Shown: positions 18,453 to 28,214, counted from the first letter of the stretch. The stretch: 64,000 bases of DNA from Actinopolyspora alba (GCF_900112765.1 NZ_FOMZ01000006.1:235435-299434); one strand, 5' to 3'. Made by a program: numbers and translations. Notes: generated from the sequence alone by a model not told the origin.

Positions 18453-20881
18453 GGCCCCATCGTGGCACCGTCGCCGCCGGCCGGGGTGGTGACCGGTGTG
18501 CTCGCTCGGTCCGGCTCGGTGGGGCGCTCGCCGTCGGCGTGCCGCTGTGCCCCGGCCAGCCGCACGGTCGGCGTGTCCTGCTCGTCGAGGTCGACGTGCA
18601 CGGTCTTGCCCTCCGGGGCGGGGTGCTCGGTCAGCAGGGTGGCGATGCGGTTGTGCAGTTCCCGTTCGATGACCCGCCGCAGCTGCCGCGCCCCGAACTC
18701 GCGGTGTTCGCCACGGTGCACGAGCCATCCCACGGCCCGCTCGGTGATATCCAGCCGCATCCCCCGGGTGCGCAGCCGCTGTCGGGTGTGTTCCAGCAGC
18801 GACTCGGCGATGTCGACCAGCGCGTCGGTGGTCAGCGGCTGGAACGGCACGATCTCGTCGATGCGGTTGACGAACTCGGGCCGCAGCCGCGCGCTCAGCG
18901 CGGCGACGGGGTCGAACGGGGGCTGGTCGGGCTCGGCGGCGAGCAGTGCCTGCTCGGCTCCGATGTTGGAGGTCATGATCACCACGGTGTTGCTGAAGTC
19001 CACGGTGGTGCCGTTGGAGTCGGTGAGTCTTCCCGCGTCGAGTACCTGCAGCAGCGTGTTGAGGATGTCGGGGTGGGATTTTTCGATCTCGTCGAGCAGC
19101 AGCACGCTGTAGGGGTGGGTGCGGATGCTGTTGGTGAGTTGGCCGGGTTCGTCGTGTCCGAGATAGCCGGGTGGGGCGCCGATCAGGCGGGACACGCTGT
19201 GTTTTTCCTGGAATTCGCCCATGTCGAACCGCACCGTGCGGTCGCTGTCGGAAAACAGCGCGGCCGCCAGCGCCCGCGCCAGTTCCGTTTTGCCCACCCC
19301 GGTGGGGCCGGTGAACACGAAGCTGCACAACGGGCGGTCCGGGTCGGACAGGCCGGTGCGGGCGCGGCGGATGGCGTCGGCGACGGTGCGGGTGGCCTGT
19401 GGCTGGCCGATGACGCGTTCGGACAGTCGGGTGTCGAGTTCGCGGAGTTTGACGCGTTCGGTGGTGCCGAGTTCGGTCAGCGGCAGGCCGGTGCGCTCAG
19501 CGACGACTTCGGTGACGGTGTCGGTTCCCAGCAGCGGCCGGGTGGCGGTGCCGGTGGGGGCGCGGTCGTGCCGCAGCCGCAGGCGGGCGCAGGCCTGGTC
19601 GAGCACGTCGACGGCCTTGTCGGGCAGGAAACGGTCGGGGATGTGGCGCTCGGCCAGCGCGGCGGCGTGCCGCAGCGCCCGTTCGTCGATGCGGATGTGG
19701 TGGTGCTGCTGGTAGCGCTGCCGCAGTCCCCGCAGGATCGCGGTGGTCTCGGCCACCGTGGGTTCGGGCACCGTGACGGGGTGGAACCGTCGTTCCAGGG
19801 CCGGGTCCTTTTCGATGTGCCTGCGGTATTCCTCGGTGGTGGTGGCGCCGATCAGGGGGAGTTCGCCACGTGCCAGGGCGGGTTTGACCACGGTGGCCGC
19901 GTCCAGCGCGCCGTCACCGGCTCCGGTGCCGATCAGCACGTGGATCTCGTCGACGAACACGATCAGGTCCTGTCGGTGTTCGGTGACTTCACGCAGCAGT
20001 TCCCGCAGCCGCCGTTCGAAGTCCCCCCGGTGTTGCGCTCCCGCGACGAGGCCGGTGACGTCGAGGGAGACGAGTCGACGGCCCGCCAGCAGCGGCGGCG
20101 CGGTGTTGGTGCTGATGCGGTGGGCCAGTCCTTCCACGATGGCGGTTTTGCCCACCCCCGCCTCCCCCAGCAGCACGGGGCTGTTCTTACCGCGCCGTGC
20201 CAGCACCTCCACGATCTGGTCGATCTGGTGGTCTCGCCCTGTCACGGGGTCGATGTCGCCCGCGGCGGCGCGGGCGGTGAGGTCCACACCGAACTCGTCC
20301 AGCCACGGCGTGGCGGGCTGGGTGGTGTCGTGGTGGTCCTGCTCGGTGTGCTCGGCGGGGCCGGTCCGGTGGTGCTCGCCCTGTTCGATCGCCCGTGCCA
20401 GGGCACGGCCAGCCGCGGAGTCGGCGTCGGTGGCCACGCCCAGCAGCAGGTGCCGCGTCCCGAGCTGGGCGGCGCCCTCGTGCCGCGCCTGCCGGTAGGA
20501 ACCCAGCAGGGCGTGCCGTGCGGCGCTGGTCAGCCAGGGGCGCGGGTCGGCCGAGCCGCCGGTGGCCTCGTGCGCTCCGGCCAGGGTGCGCAGGCTGCGG
20601 GCCAGCCGGTCCACGGCCACCCCGGTCTCACGCAGCATCGAGGCGGTGGGGCCGGTCTGGGTCAGTGCCCACAGCAGGTGGGTGTCGTCGAGGGCGGTGT
20701 GCCCCCAGTCGCGGGCGGCGTGCACGGCTGTGGACAGCACCGTGCGGGCCTGCTCGTCGAGCACACCGGTCTGCCCGCGGTGGGTGGTGTCGCTGCCGGT
20801 GTCATCCCCGCGGGCACGCAGCAGTTCGTCGAGCAGCGACTCGACACCCGGTGACGGTTCGAAGGCCCGGCCGCTACTCAC
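18449..20881 (-). CDS. Clp/Hsp100-type AAA+ ATPase, atypical, two ATPase domains
   Basis: 810 residues. A Clp N-domain (LSTAVHAARDWGHTALDDTH) is followed by AAA1 with Walker A LLGEAGVGKTAIVEGLAHRI and Walker B VFVDEIHVLIG, and AAA2 with FTGPTGVGKTELARALAAAL and VLLLDEIEKSHPDILNTLLQ. Between them only about 15 residues replace the UVR/coiled-coil middle domain of ClpC/ClpB (ARLRLRHDRAPTGTATRPLL). After the sensor MTSNIG the [L/I/V]GF ClpP-docking loop is also missing. It therefore looks like an unfoldase that neither feeds ClpP nor works as a classical ClpB. GTG start at 20881 with GGGAG upstream. Coupled to the downstream SAM hydrolase. Confidence 0.85.
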   Translation of the reverse strand: MSSGRAFEPSPGVESLLDELLRARGDDTGSDTTHRGQTGVLDEQARTVLSTAVHAARDWGHTALDDTHLLWALTQTGPTASMLRETGVAVDRLARSLRTLAGAHEATGGSADPRPWLTSAARHALLGSYRQARHEGAAQLGTRHLLLGVATDADSAAGRALARAIEQGEHHRTGPAEHTEQDHHDTTQPATPWLDEFGVDLTARAAAGDIDPVTGRDHQIDQIVEVLARRGKNSPVLLGEAGVGKTAIVEGLAHRISTNTAPPLLAGRRLVSLDVTGLVAGAQHRGDFERRLRELLREVTEHRQDLIVFVDEIHVLIGTGAGDGALDAATVVKPALARGELPLIGATTTEEYRRHIEKDPALERRFHPVTVPEPTVAETTAILRGLRQRYQQHHHIRIDERALRHAAALAERHIPDRFLPDKAVDVLDQACARLRLRHDRAPTGTATRPLLGTDTVTEVVAERTGLPLTELGTTERVKLRELDTRLSERVIGQPQATRTVADAIRRARTGLSDPDRPLCSFVFTGPTGVGKTELARALAAALFSDSDRTVRFDMGEFQEKHSVSRLIGAPPGYLGHDEPGQLTNSIRTHPYSVLLLDEIEKSHPDILNTLLQVLDAGRLTDSNGTTVDFSNTVVIMTSNIGAEQALLAAEPDQPPFDPVAALSARLRPEFVNRIDEIVPFQPLTTDALVDIAESLLEHTRQRLRTRGMRLDITERAVGWLVHRGEHREFGARQLRRVIERELHNRIATLLTEHPAPEGKTVHVDLDEQDTPTVRLAGAQRHADGERPTEPDRASTPVTTPAGGDGATMGP

Positions 20882-21129
20882 GTCACACTCCCGATCGGCG
20901 TGGCTGGTCGTGGTGTGGTCCCACGGTGATCACGCTGTCCATCCTGGCCAATACCGATGTGGCGGTGTCGGGGTGGTGGCACAGTGGGCCCCCGCAGCGC
21001 TGAAGCTCTCCTCAAGGGCGGGGGGCTCGGGGCTTCTACGGTGGACGGATGCGGTCTCGAGGGGAGTGGGCGCGGCCGGATCGTCGTGTTGTTGCCGCAC
21101 ATCCGCTTGCGGGCGCGAACCCTTCTCAC

Positions 21130-22033
21130 CTAGCGAGGTGTCCGCAGCGGAGCATCCACGTTGTCCGCGTGAGCGGCCTGGCCGTTGCTCGTCTGCCGGA
21201 GCAGTGCGAGAGCCTCCTCGGAGGGGGAGCCGGTGGAGGTCGTGCACACGATCAGCACCTGTTCCGGTGAGCGGGCGATCGCCAGTGTCTGCTGTGTCAC
21301 TGTCACCGTGCCGACGACGGGATGGTGCAGTTCGTAGGAGGTGGCGTCGCAGGGTGCCACGCGGTGGTCGTTCCAGAGTGCGACGAACTCCGGGCTGTTC
21401 ATCGTCAGTTCGCCGATCAGTTCCGCGAGCAGTGGGTCCTGCGGGTGCCTGCCGACGGTGATACGCAGGTTGCCGACCACCGCGCGGGCCTTGCGCTTCC
21501 AGTCCGTGTACAGCTCCCGGCAGTGTGGATCCAGGAACAGCATCCGACTCGTGTTCGGCCGCCCCGCCGGGTTGTCCGGGCTGTGGAAGTCCAGGTGCCC
21601 CGCCAGCAGGGCGTGCCCGAGGGCGTTCCACGCCAGCACGTCCGTACGTCGACCAAGCACCAGTGCCGGGACGCCGTCCACGGCGCGCAGGAGGTCCCGC
21701 GTCTCGTCGGCAAGCTTCTCGGGCCGGGGGGCGGCGCGCGCGGGGTGTGCGGCGGGCGGCCTCGGCGAGCCGGGTGAGGTGCTCGCACTCGTGCTCGTCG
21801 AGCAGCAGGGCGCGGGCGATCGCCTCGAGCACCTCGGTCGAGGCGCCGCGGGACAGGCCCTGCTCCAACCTCGTGTAGTACGAAACGCTGACGCCCGCCA
21901 GCTGTGCCAGTTCCTCACGCCGGAGCCCGGCCACCCGCCTGCGGGGACCGAAATCGCGCAGACCGACGTCTTCCGGTCGCAGCAGCGCCCGTCTGGCCTG
22001 CAGGAAATCGCCGAGTGGGCCGGGTCCGTCCAT
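21130..22033 (-). pseudogene. XRE/MmyB-type transcriptional regulator with a frameshift
   Basis: The N-terminal helix-turn-helix is in one frame from the ATG at 22033: RRRVAGLRREELAQLAGVSV then SYYTRLEQG. The MmyB-like ligand domain is in another frame: ADETRDLLRAVDGVPALVLG, then RTDVLAWNALGHALL, ending at 21130. The switch falls at a run of six G (C on the coding strand) at 21726-21731; removing one base joins the frames as RRPRPEKLADE. As written, the protein stops being a regulator after the HTH. A sequencing error in the homopolymer is possible, but the two divergent neighbours are also broken. It would have controlled the divergent hydrolase genes starting 137 bases away. Confidence 0.8.
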
Positions 22034-22169
22034 GCCGCCAGTATGCGGGGCACGGGCCGATCCGAGCCACACCCCACGAGGGGTAGGACAACGCGGGAGT
22101 GGCTCGTGCACGGCCGCGTGTCCAGGATCGGTGTCATTCGACCACATCACCCGAACAGGGACGGAGCAC

Positions 22170-23087
22170 ATGGAGCGCAATCCCGAGCAGATCACCCTGG
22201 GCGAGGTCACCGTCACCCGCGTCAAGGAGTTCTACGGCTCGGTCGGGATGACACCGGGCGAGTTCTTCCCGGACAGTCCTGACGGCTCGTGGGACGAGCA
22301 CCGCGACTGGCTGGCGCCCGACTTCTGAGACCCTGGAACGGACGAGTGCCACTCGGCGATCCAGTCCTGGCTGCTGCGCAGCGAGGGGCGCACGATCCTC
22401 GTCGACACCGGCGTGGGCAACCGGAAGGAACGGCCGTACTCGCCGGTGTGGAGCCGTCTGGACACGAGCTACCTCGACAACCTCGCCGCCGCCGGGGTGC
22501 GGCCCGAGGATGTCGACATCGTGGTCAACACGCACCTGCACGTCGACCACGTCGGCTGGAACACCCGGCTCGACGGCCGTACCTGGGTACCGACCTTCCC
22601 GAACGCCACCTACCTGATGACGCGGCGGGACTTCGAATTCTGGGACCCGGCCAACGAGAACAGGTCCGTGCTGGGCCGCGGGAACCAGAACGTCTTCGAG
22701 GACAGCGTCACGCCGGTCCACCAGGCCGGCCTGACCCACCTGTGGGAGGGGTCGCACCGGATCGACAAGAACCTGCGGCTCGCTCTCGCTCCCGGACACA
22801 CCCCCGGTTCGTCCGTGCTCGCGTTGGAGTCCGGCCACGACCGGGCCCTGTTCGTCGGGGACCTGGTGCATACCGCGCTGCAGATCGCAGAGCCGGAAAC
22901 CAACTCCTGCTTCTGCGAGGCCCCGGCCGAGTCCCGAGCCACCCGACACGAGCTGCTCGGCCACGCCGCTGAGAACAACGCGCTCGTTTTCCCCGCGCAC
23001 TTCGGCGGTCACGGCGCCGCGGAGGTCACGCGCAACGGGTCGAAGTTCGCGATCAAGGAGTGGGCGGCCTTCTCCCCCATCTCCTGA
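22170..23087 (+). pseudogene. MBL-fold metallo-hydrolase interrupted by an in-frame stop
   Basis: From the ATG at 22170 the frame reads ITLGEVTVTRVKEFYGSVGM to RDWLAPDF and then TGA at 22326-22328, after which the same frame continues with DPGTDECHSAIQSWLLRSEG and the rest of the domain to 23087. No frame change occurs. Family members have tryptophan at this spot (DFWDP), so one G-to-A change TGG to TGA explains the break. The metal motifs are intact: NTHLHVDHVGWN, LAPGHTPGS and FVGDLVHTALQ. Translation could restart at GTG 22413, but that protein would lack the first strands of the fold. Confidence 0.82.
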
Positions 23088-23112
23088 TACTCCCGGAAAG
23101 GAAGCGTTTCCC

Positions 23113-24338
23113 GTGCCCCACTACGCGAACCCGGTCGTCAAAACCCCGGCGGGTGCCGTGCGCGGCGTCCGCGACGCCTCCGGCGAGTTCTACCGCGCCA
23201 TCCCTTACGCGGCAGCACCGATCGGCGCACGCCGTTTCGCACCGCCCGTTCCGCACCCGGGCTGGTCCGGCGTCCGCGACGGCACGCAGCCCCCGCCGAC
23301 AGCTCCCCAACCGGTCCGCGACTTCGGCGGGCTCGACATGACCCCCTACTTCGGGCCTGGCTGGGTCCGGGGCGAGGAATACCTGACCGTCGACGTCAGC
23401 ACGCCTGCGACCGACGACGGCAGGCGCCCCGTCATGGTCTTCGTGCACGGCGGCGGATTCGTCGCCGGCTCGAGCCGCGCCGCGCTCTACGACGGCGACG
23501 CGTTCGCCCGCGACGGCATCGTCCTCGTGACGGTGAACTACCGTCTCGGCATACCCGGTTTCCTCGACCTGGAAGGCGCCCCGGCCAACCGCGGGCTGCT
23601 CGATGTGCTCGCCGCGCTCGGCTGGATACGCGCCACAGTCGCGACGTTCGGCGGTGACCCGGACAACGTCACGATCTTCGGCCAGTCCGCGGGCGCCACA
23701 CTCGTCGGAGCGCTACTCGCGACGCCGGAGGCCAAGGGCCTGTTCCGGCGGGCGATCATCCAGAGCGGCAGCGGCACCTTCACCCCGGAACAGGCGCGAC
23801 GGGTCACCACCACGGTCGCCGCCACGCTGGGCGTCGAACCAACGGCCGAAGCATTTGCCGCGATCCCGGACGAGCGCTTCCTGGAGATAAGGAAGACGTG
23901 CTCTCCCTCGCCGCCAGGTTGTACGCGGCCCCGGAGACCGCGGTCGCCGCGCACCGCGCGGCACTGCCGAACGCGACACCGGGCGAGCTGCGCTCTGCGA
24001 TGCTCGGGGAGGCGCTGTTCGGAGCCGGCACGACCCGCATGGCGCAAGCCCACGCACGGATCTCGGGCGGCCGCACACACGTCTACTCGTTCGGGTATCG
24101 CTCGACGGCCCTGACCGGACGACTCGGCGCCACCCACACCGTCGAACTTCCCTTCGTCTTCGACACCGCCGACAAACCGTGGCTGCACGGTGACACGGGC
24201 CTGCTCGGCCCCGACCCCGCCCCAGCAGGCCTCGCGGACCGGGTGCACACCGCCTGGGTCGAGTTCGCCGGCACCGGGAACCCGGGATGGGCCGCGTACG
24301 ACCCGCGACAGCCCGTGGCGGAGCTTCTCGGAGGCTGA
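23113..24338 (+). pseudogene. Type-B carboxylesterase with internal deletion and frameshift
   Basis: The first part, from GTG 23113, is a normal carboxylesterase N-half: RAIPYAAAPIGARRFAPP, MVFVHGGGFVAGSS (oxyanion hole) and VTIFGQSAGATLVGALL (nucleophile serine). After IPDERFLEI at about 23890 the frame shifts and jumps to a late segment (EDVLSLAARLYAAPE) that continues to GATHTVELPFVFDTADKPWL, holding the catalytic histidine, and ends at 24338. Roughly 90 residues that normally carry the acidic triad residue are missing. The product cannot be a working esterase. It lies 25 bases after the MBL relic and was probably co-transcribed. Confidence 0.8.
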
Positions 24339-24647
24339 GCCTTCCCACCGGGCCAGAGCGGAACCCGAACGGGCATCACCCCGTCCCACAAGCCGACGAA
24401 CGGATTTTTCCCGCAGGCGACTGCGATACCGCGGGTGCGGGCCATGGTCCGCCGGTCACTTCGAGGACGGGTGCGTGCACTGGTTCCAGCTGTACGTACG
24501 GCGCGGGTTCGACTAGCAGGACGAGGACCGATCGGCGGGCCTGCCGGTCGGGCAGCACGTCGAACGGCACCAGCACAGCTGCCGACCCATCTCACGTCGC
24601 CGTTCGGGTAACCCACCCGCCCCACGGGAGGAACCGGACAACGGGGG
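24339..24647. other. 309-base stretch without a supportable gene
   Basis: The region separates the esterase relic from the convergent phosphoribosyltransferase gene. A plus-strand frame contains GCVHWFQLYVRRGFD before a stop at 24516, faintly like the WFQLYV strand of FMN-dependent 2-hydroxyacid dehydrogenases, but it is too short to call. No hairpin or RNA was recognised. Confidence 0.5.
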
Positions 24648-25313
24648 CTACTGGGGCACGCCGTGGCCCAGCAGCCGGTGCAGCTCGTCGTCGGTGACCG
24701 GCTGGAAGTCGCGGTACCACTGCCCCACCGCGGTGAACGATCTCGGGCTGCTGGGGCACACCAGCAGGTCGACCTCGCCGGACAGCGCCGCCACGGCCTC
24801 GGGGGATCCGACCGGCACGGCCAGCACGACGCGGGCCGGCTCCTCCTGGTGGACTCGCCGTATCGCAGCACGGGCGGTGGCGCCGGTGGCCAGCCCGTCG
24901 TCGACGACGATCACGTCCCGGCCGGACAGCTCCACCGGCGCCTCGTGCTGGTAGGCCCGCTCCTGCCTGCGGGCCTCGGCCCGTTGCTGTTCGCACTGGG
25001 GGCTGAGTTGTTCGGCGTCGAGCCCGAAGGCCCGCAGCAGCCGCTGGTCGTAGGTGGGTGGGCCCTGCGCGGCCACCGCACCCAACGCCAGTTCCGGCTG
25101 GCCGGGTGCGCCGATCTTGCGGGCCACGCAGGCCCGCACCGGGGCGTGCAGCGCCGCGGCCACTTCCACGGCCACCGGCACCCCACCACGGGCCAGCCCC
25201 AGCACCACCGGGTCGACCAGCCGGTGCTGGGCCAGTTGTCCGGCCAGGACACGCCCCGCGTGGGCGCGGTCGGTGTAGACCGTGTCGCTGTCGAACGCAT
25301 CACGGTTGCCCAT
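24648..25313 (-). CDS. Phosphoribosyltransferase family protein
   Basis: 221 residues. The PRPP loop is VIVVDDGLATGATARAAIRR at about residues 125-144, and the N-terminus (LGLARGGVPVAVEVAAAL) has the RGG-VP motif of the actinobacterial orphan PRTase group, often fused or linked to dienelactone-hydrolase-like domains. The middle (ELALGAVAAQG) is also typical. Substrate base unknown; the group is often upregulated with dormancy or stress genes in mycobacteria. ATG at 25313 with GGAGG seven bases upstream decides the start. The ABC-class ATPase gene lies upstream on the same strand at a distance of 123 bases. Confidence 0.85.
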   Translation of the reverse strand: MGNRDAFDSDTVYTDRAHAGRVLAGQLAQHRLVDPVVLGLARGGVPVAVEVAAALHAPVRACVARKIGAPGQPELALGAVAAQGPPTYDQRLLRAFGLDAEQLSPQCEQQRAEARRQERAYQHEAPVELSGRDVIVVDDGLATGATARAAIRRVHQEEPARVVLAVPVGSPEAVAALSGEVDLLVCPSSPRSFTAVGQWYRDFQPVTDDELHRLLGHGVPQ

Positions 25314-25436
25314 GGTCGGCCTCCTTCGGACCACGGTGCGGATGTGACGCCGTCGACGTCCCGGGGTCCTTGGTGCCAGGGTGCCCACCTCGGTGTGCGG
25401 GGAAAACCCGCCTGCCACGGTGCGGGCGGGGTTCTC

Positions 25437-27167
25437 TCAGTCCCGGAAGGCCCCGACACGCAGTGTGCGCAGCCGGTTGAGCGCGGCGGCGAGTTCGAAA
25501 CGACGCGGCACGGCGAAATCGCCGACGTAGCGGTCGTCGACGGCGTGGATGCCGCGTTTGGCGACTTCGGCGTCGTAGGCGTCGAGCACCTCGTGCACGG
25601 TGCGGCTGCCGTCGAGCATGCCGGAGCGGACGCAGGTGACCAGCGCCAGACCGATGCCGGTGACCTGGCTGGGGTCGACCAGCTGCTCCACGGCCCGCAG
25701 TTCCACGGTGGACTGTCCCAGGGTCAACGCGTCGGTGCCGCGTGAACGCACCTTCGGCCGGTCGGTCTCCACCGACTTGGGGTCGGGCACGCGGGCGCGG
25801 GTGTCGGGAAACGTCTCGGCTTCCCGGTGCCGCCCGGTGGGTGTGGTGGCCAGTGCGCGGGCTCGGTCGGTGACCTCGTAGCAGCGGTAGGAGTCCAGCA
25901 TCAGCACCCGGTCGGCGACGTCCATGTAGTCACCGGAGCCGCCCATGACCATCACGGTCGACACCCCGTGCCGCTGATGCAGCGGGCGGATGAGGTCCAG
26001 AAACGGTGTCAACGGTTCGGAGTCCTTGGCCACCAGTTCCTGCATCCGCGCGTCGCGGATCATCAGGTTGGTCGCGGCGGTGTCCTCGTCCAGCAGCAGC
26101 GCGTTCGAGCCGGCTTCGACCGCTTCGACGATCGAGGCTGCCTGCGAGGTCGAGCCCGAGGCGTTGTCGGTGGAGAAGTCGCTGGTGTCCGAGCCGGTGG
26201 GCAGGTGGCTGACGAAGGGGCTGACGTCGACGCGGTGCACGCGCCTGCCGTCCTCGGCGCGGACCTTGACGGTGTCGGGGGTGCACACCACCAGTTCCCT
26301 GCCGTCGCCGGGAACATGGTCGTAGATGCCGTGCTCCAAAGCGCGCAGCAGGGTGGACTTGCCGTGGAAACCACCGCCGACGATCAGGCTGATGCCTTCG
26401 GGGATGCCCATGCCGGACACGCGCCCCCGGTTGGGCAGGTCGAACTCCACCCGCAACGATTCCGGGGAGGAGAAGGGCACTGCCTGCTGCAGCGGGCGGT
26501 CGTCGATGCCGCTGCGGCGGGGAAGCACCGCGCCGTCGGCGACGAAGGCCACCAGGTTGTGCGGGGCCAGCTGGTGCCGCAGCGCGTCGGTGTCCTCGAT
26601 GGAGTCGACGAACTCGCGCACCCGGGACTGGTCGGCGGTGTGCCACCGCAGCGCGGCCTCGACGGTGTCGGGCAGATCGCGGCACAGCGCCTGCTCGGCC
26701 TGCTTGCCGTCGATGCTGCGTCCACGTCCGGGCATGTCGATGCCCAGCCGCAGGATCACGGTGCCGTCGACGATCTGGCAGGCGCTGCGGTCGAGGACCT
26801 GTTGCCTGCCCGCGTCGACGCTGAGTTTGCTGTCCTTGAGTCGGCGGTGCACCGCCCGCACCAGCACCCCGGCGAGCCCGCGGGCTCGTGCCGGGCTGGA
26901 CCACAGATCAGGGGGAAACCCGGCGTGTTCGGGGGTGACGCGGACTTCGCAGCGACTGGCCGGGGCGTAGGGATCAGGCTGGACCCGCTGCACCTGCAGC
27001 GTGAACCCGTCGAAGGACCAGGTGCCGGTCAGCGACTTGTAGCGCCCGTAGCTGGCGCCGTGCATCGACCTGAGTTGGTCGCGTAGCCCCTGGGCGGTGC
27101 GATTGGTCGGTTCGGCCGATTGACCACGCCCACTCGGGCCACGATTGTTACTCGCTCGTTGTGCCAT
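25437..27167 (-). CDS. ABC-class ATPase of the COG3044 family
   Basis: 576 residues. It reads GISLIVGGGFHGKSTLLRAL as a variant Walker A, VSPFVSHLPTGSDTSDFST as the conserved family centre, a signature-like NASGSTSQAASIVEAVEAGS and Walker B NALLLDEDTAATNLMIRDAR. These are the hallmarks of the predicted ABC-class ATPases of unknown role (COG3044), which are cytoplasmic and have no membrane partner. The N-terminal ~220 residues form a family-specific nucleic-acid-binding-like domain; RNA binding is suspected for the family but not shown. ATG at 27167. Downstream sits the phosphoribosyltransferase. Confidence 0.85.
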   Translation of the reverse strand: MAQRASNNRGPSGRGQSAEPTNRTAQGLRDQLRSMHGASYGRYKSLTGTWSFDGFTLQVQRVQPDPYAPASRCEVRVTPEHAGFPPDLWSSPARARGLAGVLVRAVHRRLKDSKLSVDAGRQQVLDRSACQIVDGTVILRLGIDMPGRGRSIDGKQAEQALCRDLPDTVEAALRWHTADQSRVREFVDSIEDTDALRHQLAPHNLVAFVADGAVLPRRSGIDDRPLQQAVPFSSPESLRVEFDLPNRGRVSGMGIPEGISLIVGGGFHGKSTLLRALEHGIYDHVPGDGRELVVCTPDTVKVRAEDGRRVHRVDVSPFVSHLPTGSDTSDFSTDNASGSTSQAASIVEAVEAGSNALLLDEDTAATNLMIRDARMQELVAKDSEPLTPFLDLIRPLHQRHGVSTVMVMGGSGDYMDVADRVLMLDSYRCYEVTDRARALATTPTGRHREAETFPDTRARVPDPKSVETDRPKVRSRGTDALTLGQSTVELRAVEQLVDPSQVTGIGLALVTCVRSGMLDGSRTVHEVLDAYDAEVAKRGIHAVDDRYVGDFAVPRRFELAAALNRLRTLRVGAFRD

Positions 27168-27337
27168 CCCCCGATGGGTACCCGAGCCGTCGGCGAATAT
27201 CCAATCGAGTTCTCCCCGGCGCGTGTGACGGGGTCTGACGTGGCGCTTTCGGTAGCCTCCCAGCCGGGTCACGGCGACACGGTGCGTGTTTGAACGCGCG
27301 GTCGTCACCACCCGAATCATCGAGGAGGATCACCGTC

Positions 27338-28132
27338 GTGAGCGATGTCAGCTCCGCAGCCAACCGATCACGTCGACGCCCCGGAACGAAACCGCACCGC
27401 GCCGCCCGCCTGGCCGGTGTGCTCGCTGTCACCGTGGTGGGACTGGCCACACCCGCCGCCGCGGCCACCCACACCCCCGGCCCCCTCACCTCCGGCGCCA
27501 CCGTCGCCGGGATGGACGTCAGCGGGCACCAGGGCACGGTGAACTGGAACTCCGCCTGGCGCCGGGGCGCCCGATTCAGCTACGTCAAAGCCACCGAAGG
27601 CACCGGGTTCCGCAGCCCGACCTTCTCGGCGCAGTACGAAGGGGCGCTGCGCGTGGGAATGCTGCGCGGGGCCTACCACTTCGGCCGCCCCGACCTGTCC
27701 GGCGCGGCCGAACAGGCACGGTTCTTCGTCGCCAACGGCGGCGGGTGGTCCCCCGACGGGCACACCCTGCCGGGAGCGCTGGACATCGAGTACAACCCGT
27801 ACGGGCCCGACCACTGCTACGGACTCTCCCCCGCCGCCATGTCCGACTGGATCGCCGAGTTCAGCGACACCTACCGCGCGTTGACCGGCCGTTTCCCCGC
27901 CATCTACACCACCCGCCACTGGTGGAACACCTGCACCGCGGCCAACCCCGACTTCGCGGGCAACAATCCACTGTGGGTGGCACGATACGGCCCACGGGTG
28001 GGTGAACTTCCCGCCGGCTGGGGCAGTCACGCGATCTGGCAACACGACAACCGGGGAACGTTTCCCGGCGACCAGAACCTGTTCAACGGCGACATGGCCG
28101 CGCTGAAACGGTTCGCCACCACGGCCCCGTGA
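27338..28132 (+). CDS. Secreted GH25 lysozyme (muramidase)
   Basis: 264 residues. A twin-basic N-terminus, a hydrophobic stretch (LAGVLAVTVVGLATPAAAAT) and an AxA cleavage site form a signal peptide. The GH25 domain follows: VAGMDVSGHQGTVNWNSAW (first catalytic Asp), FSYVKATEGTGFRSP, GAYHFGRPD, ALDIEYNPYG with the catalytic D-x-E, and WQHDNRGTFPGDQNLFNGD. It cleaves the MurNAc-GlcNAc bond of peptidoglycan outside the cell. The GTG at 27338 is placed by a GAGGAGG ribosome-binding site; the TTG-type frame start at 27290 has none. It is divergent from the ATPase gene and converges on the LCP gene. Confidence 0.92.
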   Translation: MSDVSSAANRSRRRPGTKPHRAARLAGVLAVTVVGLATPAAAATHTPGPLTSGATVAGMDVSGHQGTVNWNSAWRRGARFSYVKATEGTGFRSPTFSAQYEGALRVGMLRGAYHFGRPDLSGAAEQARFFVANGGGWSPDGHTLPGALDIEYNPYGPDHCYGLSPAAMSDWIAEFSDTYRALTGRFPAIYTTRHWWNTCTAANPDFAGNNPLWVARYGPRVGELPAGWGSHAIWQHDNRGTFPGDQNLFNGDMAALKRFATTAP

Positions 28133-28169
28133 CACCCGCGGCCCCGTCTCCTCGGCACACACCCCGAGT

Positions 28170-28206
28170 CCGGACGGGCACCGGCCACCAGCCGGTGCCC
28201 GTCCGG
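28170..28206. terminator. Bidirectional terminator between lysozyme and LCP genes
   Basis: Perfect 16-base inverted repeat (CCGGACGGGCACCGGC at 28170-28185, complement at 28191-28206) with a 5-base loop. It lies in the 82-base gap between two converging genes and can serve both strands. Confidence 0.85.
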
Positions 28207-28214
28207 TGGCCCCG

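Noticed and set aside
22326-22328. TGA as a selenocysteine codon in the MBL gene
   Set aside because: The position is tryptophan in relatives, not cysteine, and no SECIS-like hairpin directly follows; a nonsense mutation is simpler.
24400-24520. Possible lactate-dehydrogenase-like fragment (HWFQLYV)
   Set aside because: Only six to seven residues match the LldD strand and no other part of the domain is present in any frame; chance is likely.
27168-27337. Search for a ydaO (c-di-AMP) riboswitch before the lysozyme gene
   Set aside because: Secreted wall hydrolases of actinobacteria are often controlled this way, but the leader lacks the GGTCGCGGG-type core and has only about 170 bases with no matching helices.
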